Shown piece after piece: positions 7,931 to 14,934 of a stretch of DNA of 40,404 bases. Source of the DNA: a virus. Within the stretch, counting starts at the first letter, position 1. Each line of letters begins with the position of its first letter. The translations under genes were made by a program, and so were the position numbers. Under the pieces are notes generated by a model. The model searched no databases, was not told where the DNA came from, and worked only from the letters and a program-made list of their open reading frames with translations. The stretch covers positions 1 through 40,404 of IMG/VR virus record IMGVR_UViG_3300036791_000523, one strand, 5' to 3'.

Positions 7931-7963
7931 TCCTAGGAGTTCCTTCCTAGGACTGCCGTCCTA
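7931..7963. repeat. Duplicated TCCTAGGA palindromes and a hairpin
   Basis: TCCTAGGA occurs at 7931-7938 and 7945-7952. The second leads into a stem TAGGAC-TGCC-GTCCTA (7948-7963). There is no T-run, so it is not an ordinary terminator. It lies in the non-coding region between the helicase and the next gene (7754-8218), 75 bases after the iteron-like repeats. It may be part of the same origin or control region. The rest of the gap holds several TTGAC-type motifs (8029, 8108) and no other convincing gene. Confidence 0.5.
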
Positions 7964-8218
7964 TAGCGGCTAACACAAGCGGCCTGTATTGTCAAGCCAT
8001 TATCTTTACAGTCAACCGAATAAATCTCTTGACTTCAAGCGGCCTATTTCGATTCGCGCGGGCTGTCTTCTGTTGCGGGTACGTCTCTGATCGTGTCAAG
8101 CGATATTATTGACATGCGGCGGATTGACAACTGCGGGGAGGCGGAGGGTTGGTGTGCATTCCGTATTGACAGCGGAGTGTCATGGAATATACATTACACC
8201 AGTTTATGCGAGGTGATC

Positions 8219-8614
8219 ATGAGGGATAAGCTTCCCGACAAATTGGAAGATGGGCGAGTACGGTCAGGTGCGTACGGTAGCCGCAAGGGTGAGTTACATG
8301 GTGCGTTCCGAGTCCAAGGGCCGTGCGGCATTAGCCTAGTGATCATCTCGTCGGGGCGTGACAGTGAGTATTCTTGGGAGCACGTTTCGGTATCAGGTCA
8401 GAAGCGGACGCCGAACTGGCAGGAAATGTGTTTCGTTAAAGACCTGTTTTGGGGCGACGAGGAATGTGTGATGCAACTACATCCACCCAAATCGCAGTAC
8501 GTCAACCTGCACCCCCACTGTTTGCATTTATGGAAACCGATGCGCGTGCATATTCCTGTGCCTAAGTCGATCTTGGTTGGTCCGCTGAAAGTTGACGGAG
8601 GGGAATGGGCATGA
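8219..8614 (+). CDS. Conserved phage protein, probably DUF7694 family
   Basis: 131 residues. The conserved core EHVSVS...PNWQEMCFVKDLFW...VMQLHPP...YVNLHPHCLHLW is what I recall from the phage family DUF7694, whose function is unknown. The start is uncertain. I chose ATG 8219 because GAGG lies five bases before it and the family usually begins near LPDKLEDGRVR. In-frame starts at GTG 8093 or ATG 8114 would add 42 or 35 residues but lack an SD. Its stop overlaps the next start (ATGA). Confidence 0.7.
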   Translation: MRDKLPDKLEDGRVRSGAYGSRKGELHGAFRVQGPCGISLVIISSGRDSEYSWEHVSVSGQKRTPNWQEMCFVKDLFWGDEECVMQLHPPKSQYVNLHPHCLHLWKPMRVHIPVPKSILVGPLKVDGGEWA

Positions 8615-8853
8615 AGCTGCATCCATTCTACGACTGCGTGAAGAACACAGCCGAGTTGATCGACCGAGGTATCGACATTCAGCAGCAATTCATCTGCGCG
8701 CACTGCGGGGTCAAGCAAACGATGGATACCCCGAACCGGATGTTCACATCAGGCAAGTGCGAGGAATGCGGCAAGCTGACCGACATCGTCAAGGACGGCT
8801 GCAACTACATGGCGGTGATCGGTGTCTCAGCTAAGCGACAGCGGGCTCCGTGA
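8611..8853 (+). CDS. Small zinc-ribbon protein
   Basis: 80 residues from ATG 8611, which overlaps the upstream stop as ATGA and has GGAGG 9 bases away; an ATG two codons earlier is the alternative. C-x2-C pairs (CAHC and CEEC, about 23 residues apart) form a zinc ribbon of the kind found in small phage DNA- or RNA-binding proteins. The sequence TMDTPNRMFTSGKCEECG is typical. Its 3' end overlaps the 3' end of the opposite-strand endolysin by 23 bases, so transcription of the two units converges here. Confidence 0.7.
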   Translation: MKLHPFYDCVKNTAELIDRGIDIQQQFICAHCGVKQTMDTPNRMFTSGKCEECGKLTDIVKDGCNYMAVIGVSAKRQRAP

Positions 8854-9955
8854 CGAAATACCAATTGACCTGTCCCATGCCGGAAAGCCCGATTGCTTTC
8901 GCAGCGGCCGGGGTGATGTCGATGCCGGCTCCGTTCGGGATCGAGCCTTGGTTGGGTCCGCGCGGCAGCGGCGTCTTGTCGAGATAGCAGGCTTCGGCGA
9001 GCGGCCTGTCGCCCGTGAGCCAGTAGGGATCATCGACCAGCCAAGGGCCGATGTCCCGTATGTCGCACTCGGCCGTCTTGCCGGTGGCGATGCTCTGAAT
9101 GAACACCTTGGGCCTCGTGCCGGTGAAGCGCCACGGCAGCGCGCAGCTGATCTCGGTATCGGTGATGCTGTCGTAGGGCGGATAGGCGCTCTTGTTCGGG
9201 TCGGCCTTGCCGCCGAACACAGAGCACTTGATGTCGCATTGGTTCGGTGGGAACAGCGGCGTCGCCGGCTCTTCGGGACCGGGCTCCTGCACCATAAAAT
9301 CCTGACTGTTGATTGTGATGACGGCTTCGCCCGTGACCTTGATCTGGATGTCGATCTGCGGAACGACGGCGTCCGGTGGTGGCTGTTCGGGTTCGACTGG
9401 CGGCTCCGTCGGCGGCTCGCCGATGACGACTTGGCCGATCACTTCGGCGATGCTGCGGCAGATCGCATCGAAGCGTTCGCGATACAGGTTGCCGTCCGTT
9501 TCGCTATCCACAAAACAAACCTCAAGCAGTAGGGCTGGCTTGCTGGTGTTGTTCAAAAAGTAAAGGTCCGTCCTTTTCTTGGGACCTCTGTTGATGAAGC
9601 CGCCAGCCTTGGCCATCCCGGCGGCGACGCTCGACGCCAGCGCCTGCTGAGTTACGTACAGGCATTCAGTGCCCATGGCCTTCGCGGTCTTCTGATAGGC
9701 GTTGAAGTGGACCGACACGTCGTAGTCGCGGGCCTGCGCGTTGTGCCAGTTGACGATGGTCGAAAGGTTCTGGTTCTGCGTGGTTGAGGTGTCGTCGTGG
9801 AACGACCGGACTTCGACGCCGGATGCAGCCCACAGATCGGCGACGCGATTCACGACGAGGCGGGCTTCATCGACTTCATCGAGATAGGGTGGACGCGGCG
9901 AGCATGATGCGCCCCGGATATACTTCCCGTGGCCGGAACTGATTGCGATTCGCAT
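8831..9955 (-). CDS. Endolysin: amidase_3 domain fused to a double-psi beta-barrel-like domain
   Basis: 374 residues. Residues 1-178 form a zinc N-acetylmuramoyl-L-alanine amidase (amidase_3): SGHG with H9, an acidic residue at 27-30, SVHFNAY with H83, and catalytic ALLLEV with E145. A Pro/Glu linker (179-198) and a short strand region lead to residues 240-374, which hold CALPWRF, CDIRDIGPW..DPYW and GAGIDITPAAAKAIGL, a pattern like RlpA-type double-psi beta-barrels. No signal peptide is seen, so a holin is needed for export. SD AGGAGGG is 10 bases from the ATG. It should cleave host peptidoglycan at lysis; the second domain may bind or cut glycan. Confidence 0.85.
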   Translation of the reverse strand: MRIAISSGHGKYIRGASCSPRPPYLDEVDEARLVVNRVADLWAASGVEVRSFHDDTSTTQNQNLSTIVNWHNAQARDYDVSVHFNAYQKTAKAMGTECLYVTQQALASSVAAGMAKAGGFINRGPKKRTDLYFLNNTSKPALLLEVCFVDSETDGNLYRERFDAICRSIAEVIGQVVIGEPPTEPPVEPEQPPPDAVVPQIDIQIKVTGEAVITINSQDFMVQEPGPEEPATPLFPPNQCDIKCSVFGGKADPNKSAYPPYDSITDTEISCALPWRFTGTRPKVFIQSIATGKTAECDIRDIGPWLVDDPYWLTGDRPLAEACYLDKTPLPRGPNQGSIPNGAGIDITPAAAKAIGLSGMGQVNWYFVTEPAVA

Positions 9956-9974
9956 AGCTATTCAACCCTCCTAC

Positions 9975-10142
9975 TTATTGCGCCAGTTTGGCCTGTTCCG
10001 CCCGATAGGCATAGATCACTACCATGTTCACTAAATCAGCGTTTGCCGCTTCAAGGCTGGCGATCCTTGCAACGGCCTTGCGCAGTTCCGCTCGGGTCGC
10101 CTCTAACATCTCAGCCAAACCATCGTCGTTTGGTTGCTTCAT
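9975..10142 (-). CDS. 55-residue helical protein between regulator and endolysin
   Basis: From ATG 10142 to TAA 9975, with AGGAG six bases upstream. The peptide is one long amphipathic helix (residues 8-55) rich in Ala, Glu and Arg, with heptad-like spacing (LEATRAELRKAVARIASLEA), so a coiled coil is likely. No TM segment or lipobox is seen, so it is not an obvious spanin. It is 20 bases from the end of the regulator gene and 19 bases before the endolysin start, so all three are probably one transcript. Confidence 0.7.
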   Translation of the reverse strand: MKQPNDDGLAEMLEATRAELRKAVARIASLEAANADLVNMVVIYAYRAEQAKLAQ

Positions 10143-10162
10143 TGGTTTCTCCTAGTGCGCCA

Positions 10163-10519
10163 TTAAACGCAGCTCGCTGCGCGCGGCGCACGCCGTGGCG
10201 TAGGTGGCGGCAGATCGGGCCTTCCGGTGATGGTAGCGGCTGCGATCCCCGTCAGCTTGCTGAGACGTTCAGCCTGCACGCCGGTCGGGCGATACGCACC
10301 GCGCTGCCAAGCGTACAGATTCTGCCGCGACACGCCAGCCGCTTCAGCCTTCGCCACCATGGTCCTGCCGGGGATTTTCGCGATCACATCGGCCATCGGC
10401 TTTCTCAGTCGCGCCCTGATCCTATGAGCGAGCAGAAGCAACCCTTCGTCGCCGTCGGCGTTCGTCAGTCGTTCGGCGAGCTTGAGCGCCGCCTTAGGTG
10501 TTACCCTGCGCTTCTTCAT
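10163..10519 (-). CDS. Cro/CI-type helix-turn-helix regulator
   Basis: 118 residues. A helical N-terminal half precedes an HTH at about residues 52-92 (RTMVAKAEAAGVSRQNLYAWQRG, split by the turn AGVS), followed by ERLSKLTGI, typical of XRE-family repressors. There is no peptidase or dimerisation domain like lambda CI, so it is closer to Cro or a small repressor. The tail is Pro/Arg-rich. It is divergent from the recombination operon; the 90-base gap holds a palindrome over both promoter-like sites. GAGGG lies 8 bases before the ATG. It heads a transcript with the endolysin. Confidence 0.8.
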   Translation of the reverse strand: MKKRRVTPKAALKLAERLTNADGDEGLLLLAHRIRARLRKPMADVIAKIPGRTMVAKAEAAGVSRQNLYAWQRGAYRPTGVQAERLSKLTGIAAATITGRPDLPPPTPRRAPRAASCV

Positions 10520-10554
10520 AGACTTTCCCTCTTTGTGAAAGCGTAAATGTGTCT

Positions 10555-10576
10555 GCTTGACATTGTAGCGTCAAGC
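10555..10576. promoter_or_regulatory. Palindromic operator with divergent promoter-like elements
   Basis: GCTTGAC (10555-10561) and its exact complement GTCAAGC (10570-10576) flank an 8-base centre. Each arm contains a -35-like element: TTGACA rightward (10557-10562; weak -10 TAGGTT 18 bases on) and TTGACG leftward (weak -10 CACATT). The site lies between the HTH gene and erf. A dimeric repressor bound here would cover both promoters. The likely ligand is the adjacent HTH protein. Confidence 0.5.
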
Positions 10577-10608
10577 GTCATAGGTTACAACAATAGTGGA
10601 GCAAAAAC

Positions 10609-11361
10609 ATGAATGATCTTGCGAAGCGGCCAGCGCCGGCCTTGGCGCTTGGCGACAGCCTGATGCGAATGCTGTCCGATCCCAATATCAGCGCCGAAAA
10701 AATGGCCGTCCTTTTGAACATGCAAAAGGAAATCATGGCCGAGTCGAGAAGGGAGGCATTCCAAGCGGCCTTTGCCGCGATGGCGCACGAATTACCGCAG
10801 GTGGACCGGCGGGGCAAGGTCGAGCTTATCAAAGATGGGAAGAAGTTCGGCTCCTACAATTACGCGAAGTGGGAGGATATGGACGACATCATCCGGCCGG
10901 TCCTGTTCAAATTCGGCTTCTCGTTGACGTTCGCGAGCCGGGTCGATGGCCCGAACATGATCCTGACCGGCAAGCTGATGCATGCCGGCGGGCATTCCGA
11001 GGTTTCGGAGCGCCGGTTGATCGCCGATCCCGGCCCGGGCCGCAACAATCTTCAGGCTGAGGGCAGCGGCCTGAGCTACGCCAAGCGCTATTTGGCCGAG
11101 GGCCTGCTCAACATCGTTCGCAAGGGCGAGGACACCGACGCCATCGGCGCGGGCTTGCAGCCGATCAGCGAGGCGCAGGTGAAGCAGCTGGCCGGGCTTC
11201 TGGGTGAGACAGGCACCAAGGAAGAAACGTTCCTACGGTTGTTCGTGACCGGGATCGAGAAGCTCGATCAGGTCCCGGCGCGTGAGTTTCCGAGGCTGAA
11301 GAACGCGCTCGATGAAAAGCTGAAGAGCCTGCTGAAGTCGAAGAACAAACAGGGGCTTTGA
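10609..11361 (+). CDS. erf: ERF-family single-strand annealing recombinase
   Basis: 250 residues. The ERF core is clear: helical N terminus, then SYNYAKWEDMDDIIRPVL (82-99), FGFSLTF (102-108), and GSGLSYAKRYLAEGLLNI (152-169). The C-terminal 60 residues form a separate helical tail, as is usual. ERF proteins anneal complementary single strands during phage recombination and replication-end circularisation. A lambda/YqaJ-type exonuclease lies five genes downstream in the same operon, completing the exonuclease-annealase pair. It starts at ATG 10609, with AGTGGAG upstream, a leader shared by several early genes here. Confidence 0.9.
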   Translation: MNDLAKRPAPALALGDSLMRMLSDPNISAEKMAVLLNMQKEIMAESRREAFQAAFAAMAHELPQVDRRGKVELIKDGKKFGSYNYAKWEDMDDIIRPVLFKFGFSLTFASRVDGPNMILTGKLMHAGGHSEVSERRLIADPGPGRNNLQAEGSGLSYAKRYLAEGLLNIVRKGEDTDAIGAGLQPISEAQVKQLAGLLGETGTKEETFLRLFVTGIEKLDQVPAREFPRLKNALDEKLKSLLKSKNKQGL

Positions 11362-11399
11362 GCTATCGGAATGAACTCAGACTGGCTGGGAGTGGCATT

Positions 11400-11705
11400 A
11401 TGGCAACAGTAATCCGGGTTGAACGAGGCTCTGAGGTCAAAGGACGCCCCGGCGTGTTCCCTTATCGGGCGACCGCGCGGGGGGTCGAAATAAGCGGTTT
11501 AAGCCGGACCCCCCTCCTAGATGCCTGCCGGCAGATTAAACCGCTCCTGAGTGACACCGCGGGGGTTTCTTGCGCCATCTATCGCGAGGGGATGGCTGAG
11601 GCTGATCTGACGTGCGGCTTGGATTGGGGTGCAGCGCACTCGGTCCGGGAGGAACCAAATGTAGCGTTTCAGTCCTATAGGCCGTTTCACGCCAAGGGTT
11701 CCTGA
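11400..11705 (+). CDS. Conserved phage protein in the recombination operon
   Basis: 101 residues starting at ATG 11400 (GGAG seven bases upstream); a TTG overlapping the erf stop is a less likely start. The N terminus VIRVERGSEVKGRPGVFPYRAT and GVEISGLSRTPLLDACRQIK look like a compact alpha/beta domain, and I recall similar small proteins in rhizobial phages and prophages. No catalytic motif is visible. The genomic position suggests a role in replication or recombination, but this is inference only. Confidence 0.65.
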   Translation: MATVIRVERGSEVKGRPGVFPYRATARGVEISGLSRTPLLDACRQIKPLLSDTAGVSCAIYREGMAEADLTCGLDWGAAHSVREEPNVAFQSYRPFHAKGS

Positions 11706-11708
11706 AAC

Positions 11709-12002
11709 GTGACCAAGCGCAACGTATGCCCATGCTGCGGCCAGCGGGTGTTGGTGCGTCACGGCGTGACGTTGCCGCCGTTACTGGCTGACCTGTTCGA
11801 TGTCATCGAGCACTCTGGGGCCGGCGGTCTTTCATCGGAAACGCTGGCCGACGCGTTCTATCCCGGTCAATCGCGCCCAGCCGCGCAGCGCCGCGTGATT
11901 ACGAACGTCGCCCATCTCAACATCCGTCTGGCAGAGACTGATCTTGAAGTGCGGGCCTCGCGCCACGAACCGTATCGCGTGCTGAAGAGAGTGAAGCCAT
12001 GA
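11709..12002 (+). CDS. Zinc-finger plus winged-helix-like DNA-binding protein
   Basis: 97 residues from GTG 11709. C8-x2-C11 (CPCCGQRVLVRHG) gives half of a zinc knuckle at the N terminus. Residues 24-97 (LADLFDVIEHSG..LSSETLADAFYPG..AAQRRVITNVAHLN) read as helix-turn-helix with a wing, a usual layout for phage DNA-binding proteins. The stop overlaps the next start as ATGA. It could be a regulator of the operon or a recombination accessory. Confidence 0.65.
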   Translation: MTKRNVCPCCGQRVLVRHGVTLPPLLADLFDVIEHSGAGGLSSETLADAFYPGQSRPAAQRRVITNVAHLNIRLAETDLEVRASRHEPYRVLKRVKP

Positions 12003-12193
12003 CCAAGCGGCACGAACCCCTGCGGCATTCGTCCGGCGAGCGAAACTTGCGCAAAGTCTTCCATCATCTGCAATGCCTTGAGGAAGAACTCGCCTATCTG
12101 GATTTGCTGTTAGTCGAAGCCGCCGACAAGCTGCGGTATGTACGCGGCCGAGTTCTCAAGATTCGCAACCGGATGAAATCGGAGCAAGCATGA
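11999..12193 (+). CDS. Small coiled-coil protein, unknown function
   Basis: 64 residues, joined to both neighbours by ATGA overlaps. Residues 15-60 form a long charged helix (RNLRKVFHHLQCLEEELAYL then VEAADKLRYVRGRVLKIRNR) with leucine spacing typical of a coiled coil. No motif identifies its role. The tight coupling shows that it is a genuine member of the recombination operon. Confidence 0.6.
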   Translation: MTKRHEPLRHSSGERNLRKVFHHLQCLEEELAYLDLLLVEAADKLRYVRGRVLKIRNRMKSEQA

Positions 12194-12630
12194 AACCGAA
12201 TCCATGGGCGATGACCGACCATGCGGCCTTCCGGGCTCGGATGGATCAGTTCTACGAGGAAGGTGGCGGCCTCGCCCGGGCGTATCTGGTGCGCGGCGAC
12301 GACGACAGCATGCGATCGGCGATTGATGCCAAGGACCCGCTGGCACTCGCGCTCGTCGCAGCGGTCGTCGATAGCCTTAAAGGGATCGAGCTTCACGGCT
12401 CCTCGGTCTGCTGCCTCGGCTGCGAGCGCGTCGTCGGCGACAAGACACCCGGCGCGTTTCTGGTCTGGCTGCCGGGCGGCAAGACCGAAGCGCCGATGGA
12501 GCACGAGAACGTCATGGCGATGCCGATCTGCATCCCCTGCGTCAGGCGCAAGAGCACGGAGCGGCTGTTCGAGGCCGCCACCGCGATGATCGCCCGCATC
12601 TTCCCCAACATGGAGATCATGGATGGCTAA
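12190..12630 (+). CDS. Conserved phage protein with cysteine pairs
   Basis: 146 residues. A helical N-terminal 70 residues is followed by VCCLGCERVVG and, about 50 residues later, CIPCVRR; these four or five cysteines could form one zinc site. Between them is a short hydrophobic/beta region (GAFLVWLPGG). The gene overlaps both neighbours. It lies immediately before the exonuclease, so a nucleic-acid role is plausible, but I do not recognise a family. Confidence 0.6.
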   Translation: MKPNPWAMTDHAAFRARMDQFYEEGGGLARAYLVRGDDDSMRSAIDAKDPLALALVAAVVDSLKGIELHGSSVCCLGCERVVGDKTPGAFLVWLPGGKTEAPMEHENVMAMPICIPCVRRKSTERLFEAATAMIARIFPNMEIMDG

Positions 12631-13324
12631 AATCTATCGCGATGTCGAGCAAGGCTCCGGCGATTGGTATCGCCTTAGGATGGGCAAGCCGACCGCAAGC
12701 AACTTCCACAAAATCATGAGCCCGATAGAGATGAAGCCTTCTAAATCGGCGAAGGATTACATGTTTCGTCTGATTGCGGAGCGACTACTAACCGAGAGCA
12801 TGGATGATCCCTTGAATGTCGAATGGGCCGTACGTGGCAGAGAACTAGAACCAGCCGCCGCCGCTCAGTTTGAGTTTCTTAACCAGATCGAACTTGAGGC
12901 GGTCGGCTTCATAACTAACGACAAAGGGTCCGTTGGCTGTTCACCGGATCGGTTGATCAAGGGCAAAGCGGAAGCGCTAGAAATCAAATGCCCGGCGCAT
13001 TGGAAGCAAATCCGCTATCTGATTGAGGGGATCGAAACGGAATATAAAGTTCAAGTCATGGGCCAAATGTTGATCGGTGAGTTCGAAAAGATTCATCTCT
13101 ACAGTTACAGCGACCGGATGCCGGCTCTGCATATCGTGACCCAGCCCGACCTCGCTTACATGAAGCACTTGGGCCGCTTGGTTTCCGACTTCTGCGAGCA
13201 ACTTGATTACTACACTGAGAAAGCTCGGGCGTTGGGTGCATATGCAGTTAACGTGAACTTCTCGACGCCGTTAGACGAGACTGTGCCGGGTGCAGATCCG
13301 TTGCAAATCGTAATTCCAGATTGA
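12623..13324 (+). CDS. YqaJ/lambda-type recombination exonuclease
   Basis: 233 residues. The PD-(D/E)XK core shows E-rich RGRELEPAA (71-79), GCSPDRLI with D109, EIKCP with E120 and K122, and a following helix with Y..Q (YKVQVMGQ). This is the catalytic pattern of lambda Red-alpha/YqaJ nucleases, which digest 5' strands to expose ssDNA for an annealing protein, here ERF. Length is normal for the family. Its start overlaps the upstream gene by 8 bases. The stop is followed, after four bases, by the first pentamer array. Confidence 0.88.
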   Translation: MAKIYRDVEQGSGDWYRLRMGKPTASNFHKIMSPIEMKPSKSAKDYMFRLIAERLLTESMDDPLNVEWAVRGRELEPAAAAQFEFLNQIELEAVGFITNDKGSVGCSPDRLIKGKAEALEIKCPAHWKQIRYLIEGIETEYKVQVMGQMLIGEFEKIHLYSYSDRMPALHIVTQPDLAYMKHLGRLVSDFCEQLDYYTEKARALGAYAVNVNFSTPLDETVPGADPLQIVIPD

Positions 13325-13328
13325 ACGC

Positions 13329-13458
13329 GGCTGGGTGTGGCGAGGAGGGGCTTGGCATGGCGTGGCGGAGCGGGGCGTCGCATTGTATGGCACGGCACGG
13401 AGAGGCGGAGCGGGGCAAGGTAGGGCACGGCAAGGCGAGGCGCGGTATGGCAAGGCAA
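13329..13458 (+). repeat. In-phase GGCNN pentamer array 1 (26 units)
   Basis: From 13329 to 13458 the sequence divides without any insertion or deletion into 26 pentamers. About two thirds read GGCNN, and most of the rest differ by one base in the GGC (AGC, CGC, GGT, GGA). The array begins four bases after the exonuclease stop and ends GGCAA-GGCAA-cTTAAC, ten bases before the AGTGGAG SD of the next gene. Stop codons are rare in all frames, so it creates open frames that are probably not genes. See array 2. Confidence 0.9.
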
Positions 13459-13481
13459 CTTAACCAAAGTGGAGAGCAAAA

Positions 13482-14081
13482 ATGAGAATAGCAATTGAGA
13501 TCACGAGCACGAGCCCGTTGCTGGTCAACAAGTTCACCGATGCGGCAGCGCAGGCGGCGACCAGCGGCATGAGGGGATCATCCGGCGGCGCGGATCGCGG
13601 AACGCCGCGCGAAATTGCCGAGTCAAAGTTGTATCTGGACAGTGATGGTAAGTTCTGCATCCCGCAGCCGAACCTATTGAGATGCATCGTCGACGGCGGC
13701 TCTTTCCACAAGATCGGCAAAAAGCAGGTCACGACCAAAGAAAGCAGCTTGGTTTACGCTTGCGCGAACATCGTCGGCTTGTCGATCCCCATCGAGCACA
13801 AGCAGCCGTGGTCCGTCGATATCAGGCCAGTCGTGATTCCGGCGACGAAGGGACGCATCCTGTGTCCGCGCCCACGCTTCGACGACTGGGCTCTGAGTTT
13901 CGAGTTGGTGCTTATGACCGACATCATCGGCCCGGGTCTGATGCGCCGGATTATCGACGACGCGGGGACGAAGATCGGCCTCGGGGACTTCCGGCCGGCG
14001 CGCAAGGGGCCGTTTGGCCGGTTCAACGTGACCTCTTGGCAAGAAATTGTTCCGGAAGCTCTGAAGGAAGCGGCGGAATAG
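13482..14081 (+). CDS. Conserved phage protein with RAMP-like features, flanked by pentamer arrays
   Basis: 199 residues. The N terminus IEITSTSPLLVNKF, a middle GKFCIPQPNLLRCI (57-70), and a C-terminal glycine-rich loop IGLGDFRPARKGPFGRF (165-181) recall the fold of RAMP/Cas7-like proteins (strand, IP-x-LR helix, G-x-G...G-x-G loop). This is inference from pattern, not a proven homology. It is the last gene of the ERF-exonuclease operon, so ssDNA or RNA binding would fit. AGTGGAG precedes ATG 13482. Pentamer arrays lie directly on both sides. Confidence 0.7.
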   Translation: MRIAIEITSTSPLLVNKFTDAAAQAATSGMRGSSGGADRGTPREIAESKLYLDSDGKFCIPQPNLLRCIVDGGSFHKIGKKQVTTKESSLVYACANIVGLSIPIEHKQPWSVDIRPVVIPATKGRILCPRPRFDDWALSFELVLMTDIIGPGLMRRIIDDAGTKIGLGDFRPARKGPFGRFNVTSWQEIVPEALKEAAE

Positions 14082-14085
14082 ACAA

Positions 14086-14365
14086 GGCAGGGCCTAGCGT
14101 GGCCGGGCAAGGCAAGGCCCTGCCGGGCAAGGCCGGGCTAGGCCGGGCGGCGCGACGCGCGGCGCGGCAAGGATAGGCGAGGCATGGCGCAGCCGGGCTT
14201 GGCGGAGCCGTCACGGGCACTGCTAGGCATGGCACTGTGCGGCGTGGCGCAGCGGGGCAAGGTGCGGTCAGGCAAGGCCATGCATGGCCGGGCGTGGCAT
14301 GGCGTGGACAGGCGAGGCGAGGTTGGGCGGTGCAAGGTGTGGCGTGCCCCGGCAAGGCAAGGTAG
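14086..14365 (+). repeat. In-phase GGCNN pentamer array 2 (56 units)
   Basis: From 14086 to 14365 all 280 bases divide into 56 pentamers without a phase break. Most are GGCNN, with point changes only, and the last two bases vary freely. It begins four bases after the TAG of the 199-residue gene, as array 1 does after its upstream gene. It ends GGCAA-GGCAA-GGTAG-aTTAAC, much like array 1. It separates the plus-strand recombination operon from the end of the minus-strand structural operon. No terminator is seen in this junction. Confidence 0.9.
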
Positions 14366-14366
14366 A

Positions 14367-14615
14367 TTAACGGTTATGTGCTAGCCAAATTGAAGGGCAA
14401 ACAACAAAGGCGCAGTAAATGGCTAAGGCTCCTAAACGGTACAAATCCGGAGATTGAAGAGCCAACCACGTCAACGCGATTCCCCCGGCAACACAGACGA
14501 GCACAATAAGTCGCGCTGACAACACCAGCAGCAGCACGTTGATCGAGGCGATAACGCCGGCCTTCCAAGCGGCTCTATGCACGAACTCCTGCTGGACGCT
14601 AGGAGGCGTCGTCAT
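14367..14615 (-). CDS. Small membrane protein, holin candidate
   Basis: 82 residues from ATG 14615, overlapping the upstream gene by 17 bases. Hydrophobic segments at about residues 20-34, 36-53 and 61-78 give two or three TM helices with short polar ends, a common holin shape. It is the last gene of the long structural operon, a common location for lysis proteins. The other holin candidate is at 791-946; which one works with the endolysin cannot be decided from the sequence. Confidence 0.6.
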   Translation of the reverse strand: MTTPPSVQQEFVHRAAWKAGVIASINVLLLVLSARLIVLVCVAGGIALTWLALQSPDLYRLGALAIYCAFVVCPSIWLAHNR

Positions 14616-14934
14616 CCCCGAAATCGTCTGCTGCAAGCTCGGCTGCGGCGGAGCGGGTGCGTCCGGCAGTCGCCTTTCGCCCACGACTTGCATTAGCCGC
14701 GAATGCCTTGGAATATTTCCGGACTGCGGAACCTGATCCTCTTGTGCCACCTCTGTCCTCCTTGCGTAGCGCAACAAATACCGTCTGAATCCGGGCCACC
14801 GCAATTAGTGCGGCTATCCTTTCCTTGATGTCGAGATTCTGCTTCACGTCCTCCTCTTCGAGGTCGTCGAGGAGCCTTGCTATCTGACGGTAAAGTCTGG
14901 CGTTGACGTTCAGCGGATCGCTACTGTCGGTCAT
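14599..14934 (-). CDS. Helical phage protein, unknown function
   Basis: 111 residues. The N-terminal half is helical and acidic (ARLYRQIARLLDDLEEEDV, then KERIAALIAVARIQTVFVAL). The C-terminal half is basic with AANASRGRKATAGRTRSAAAE and a final DDFGDDDAS. The helix-then-basic-tail layout resembles small terminase-like or DNA-associated virion proteins, but it is far from TerL. It starts by ATGA overlap with the upstream gene. Confidence 0.6.
   Translation of the reverse strand: MTDSSDPLNVNARLYRQIARLLDDLEEEDVKQNLDIKERIAALIAVARIQTVFVALRKEDRGGTRGSGSAVRKYSKAFAANASRGRKATAGRTRSAAAELAADDFGDDDAS

Noticed and set aside
7594-7950. 118-residue plus-strand frame crossing the helicase end
   Set aside because: The first half is out of frame in the helicase gene, the rest lies in the repeat region. 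No SD and no domain.
8093-8218. Longer N terminus for the DUF7694-like gene
   Set aside because: The extra 42 residues lack an SD and do not look like the family start. Kept only as an alternative.
13682-14384. Open frames running through the pentamer arrays
   Set aside because: The GGCNN pattern rarely makes stop codons, so open frames in all phases are expected. Translations are five-residue-periodic and lack SDs.
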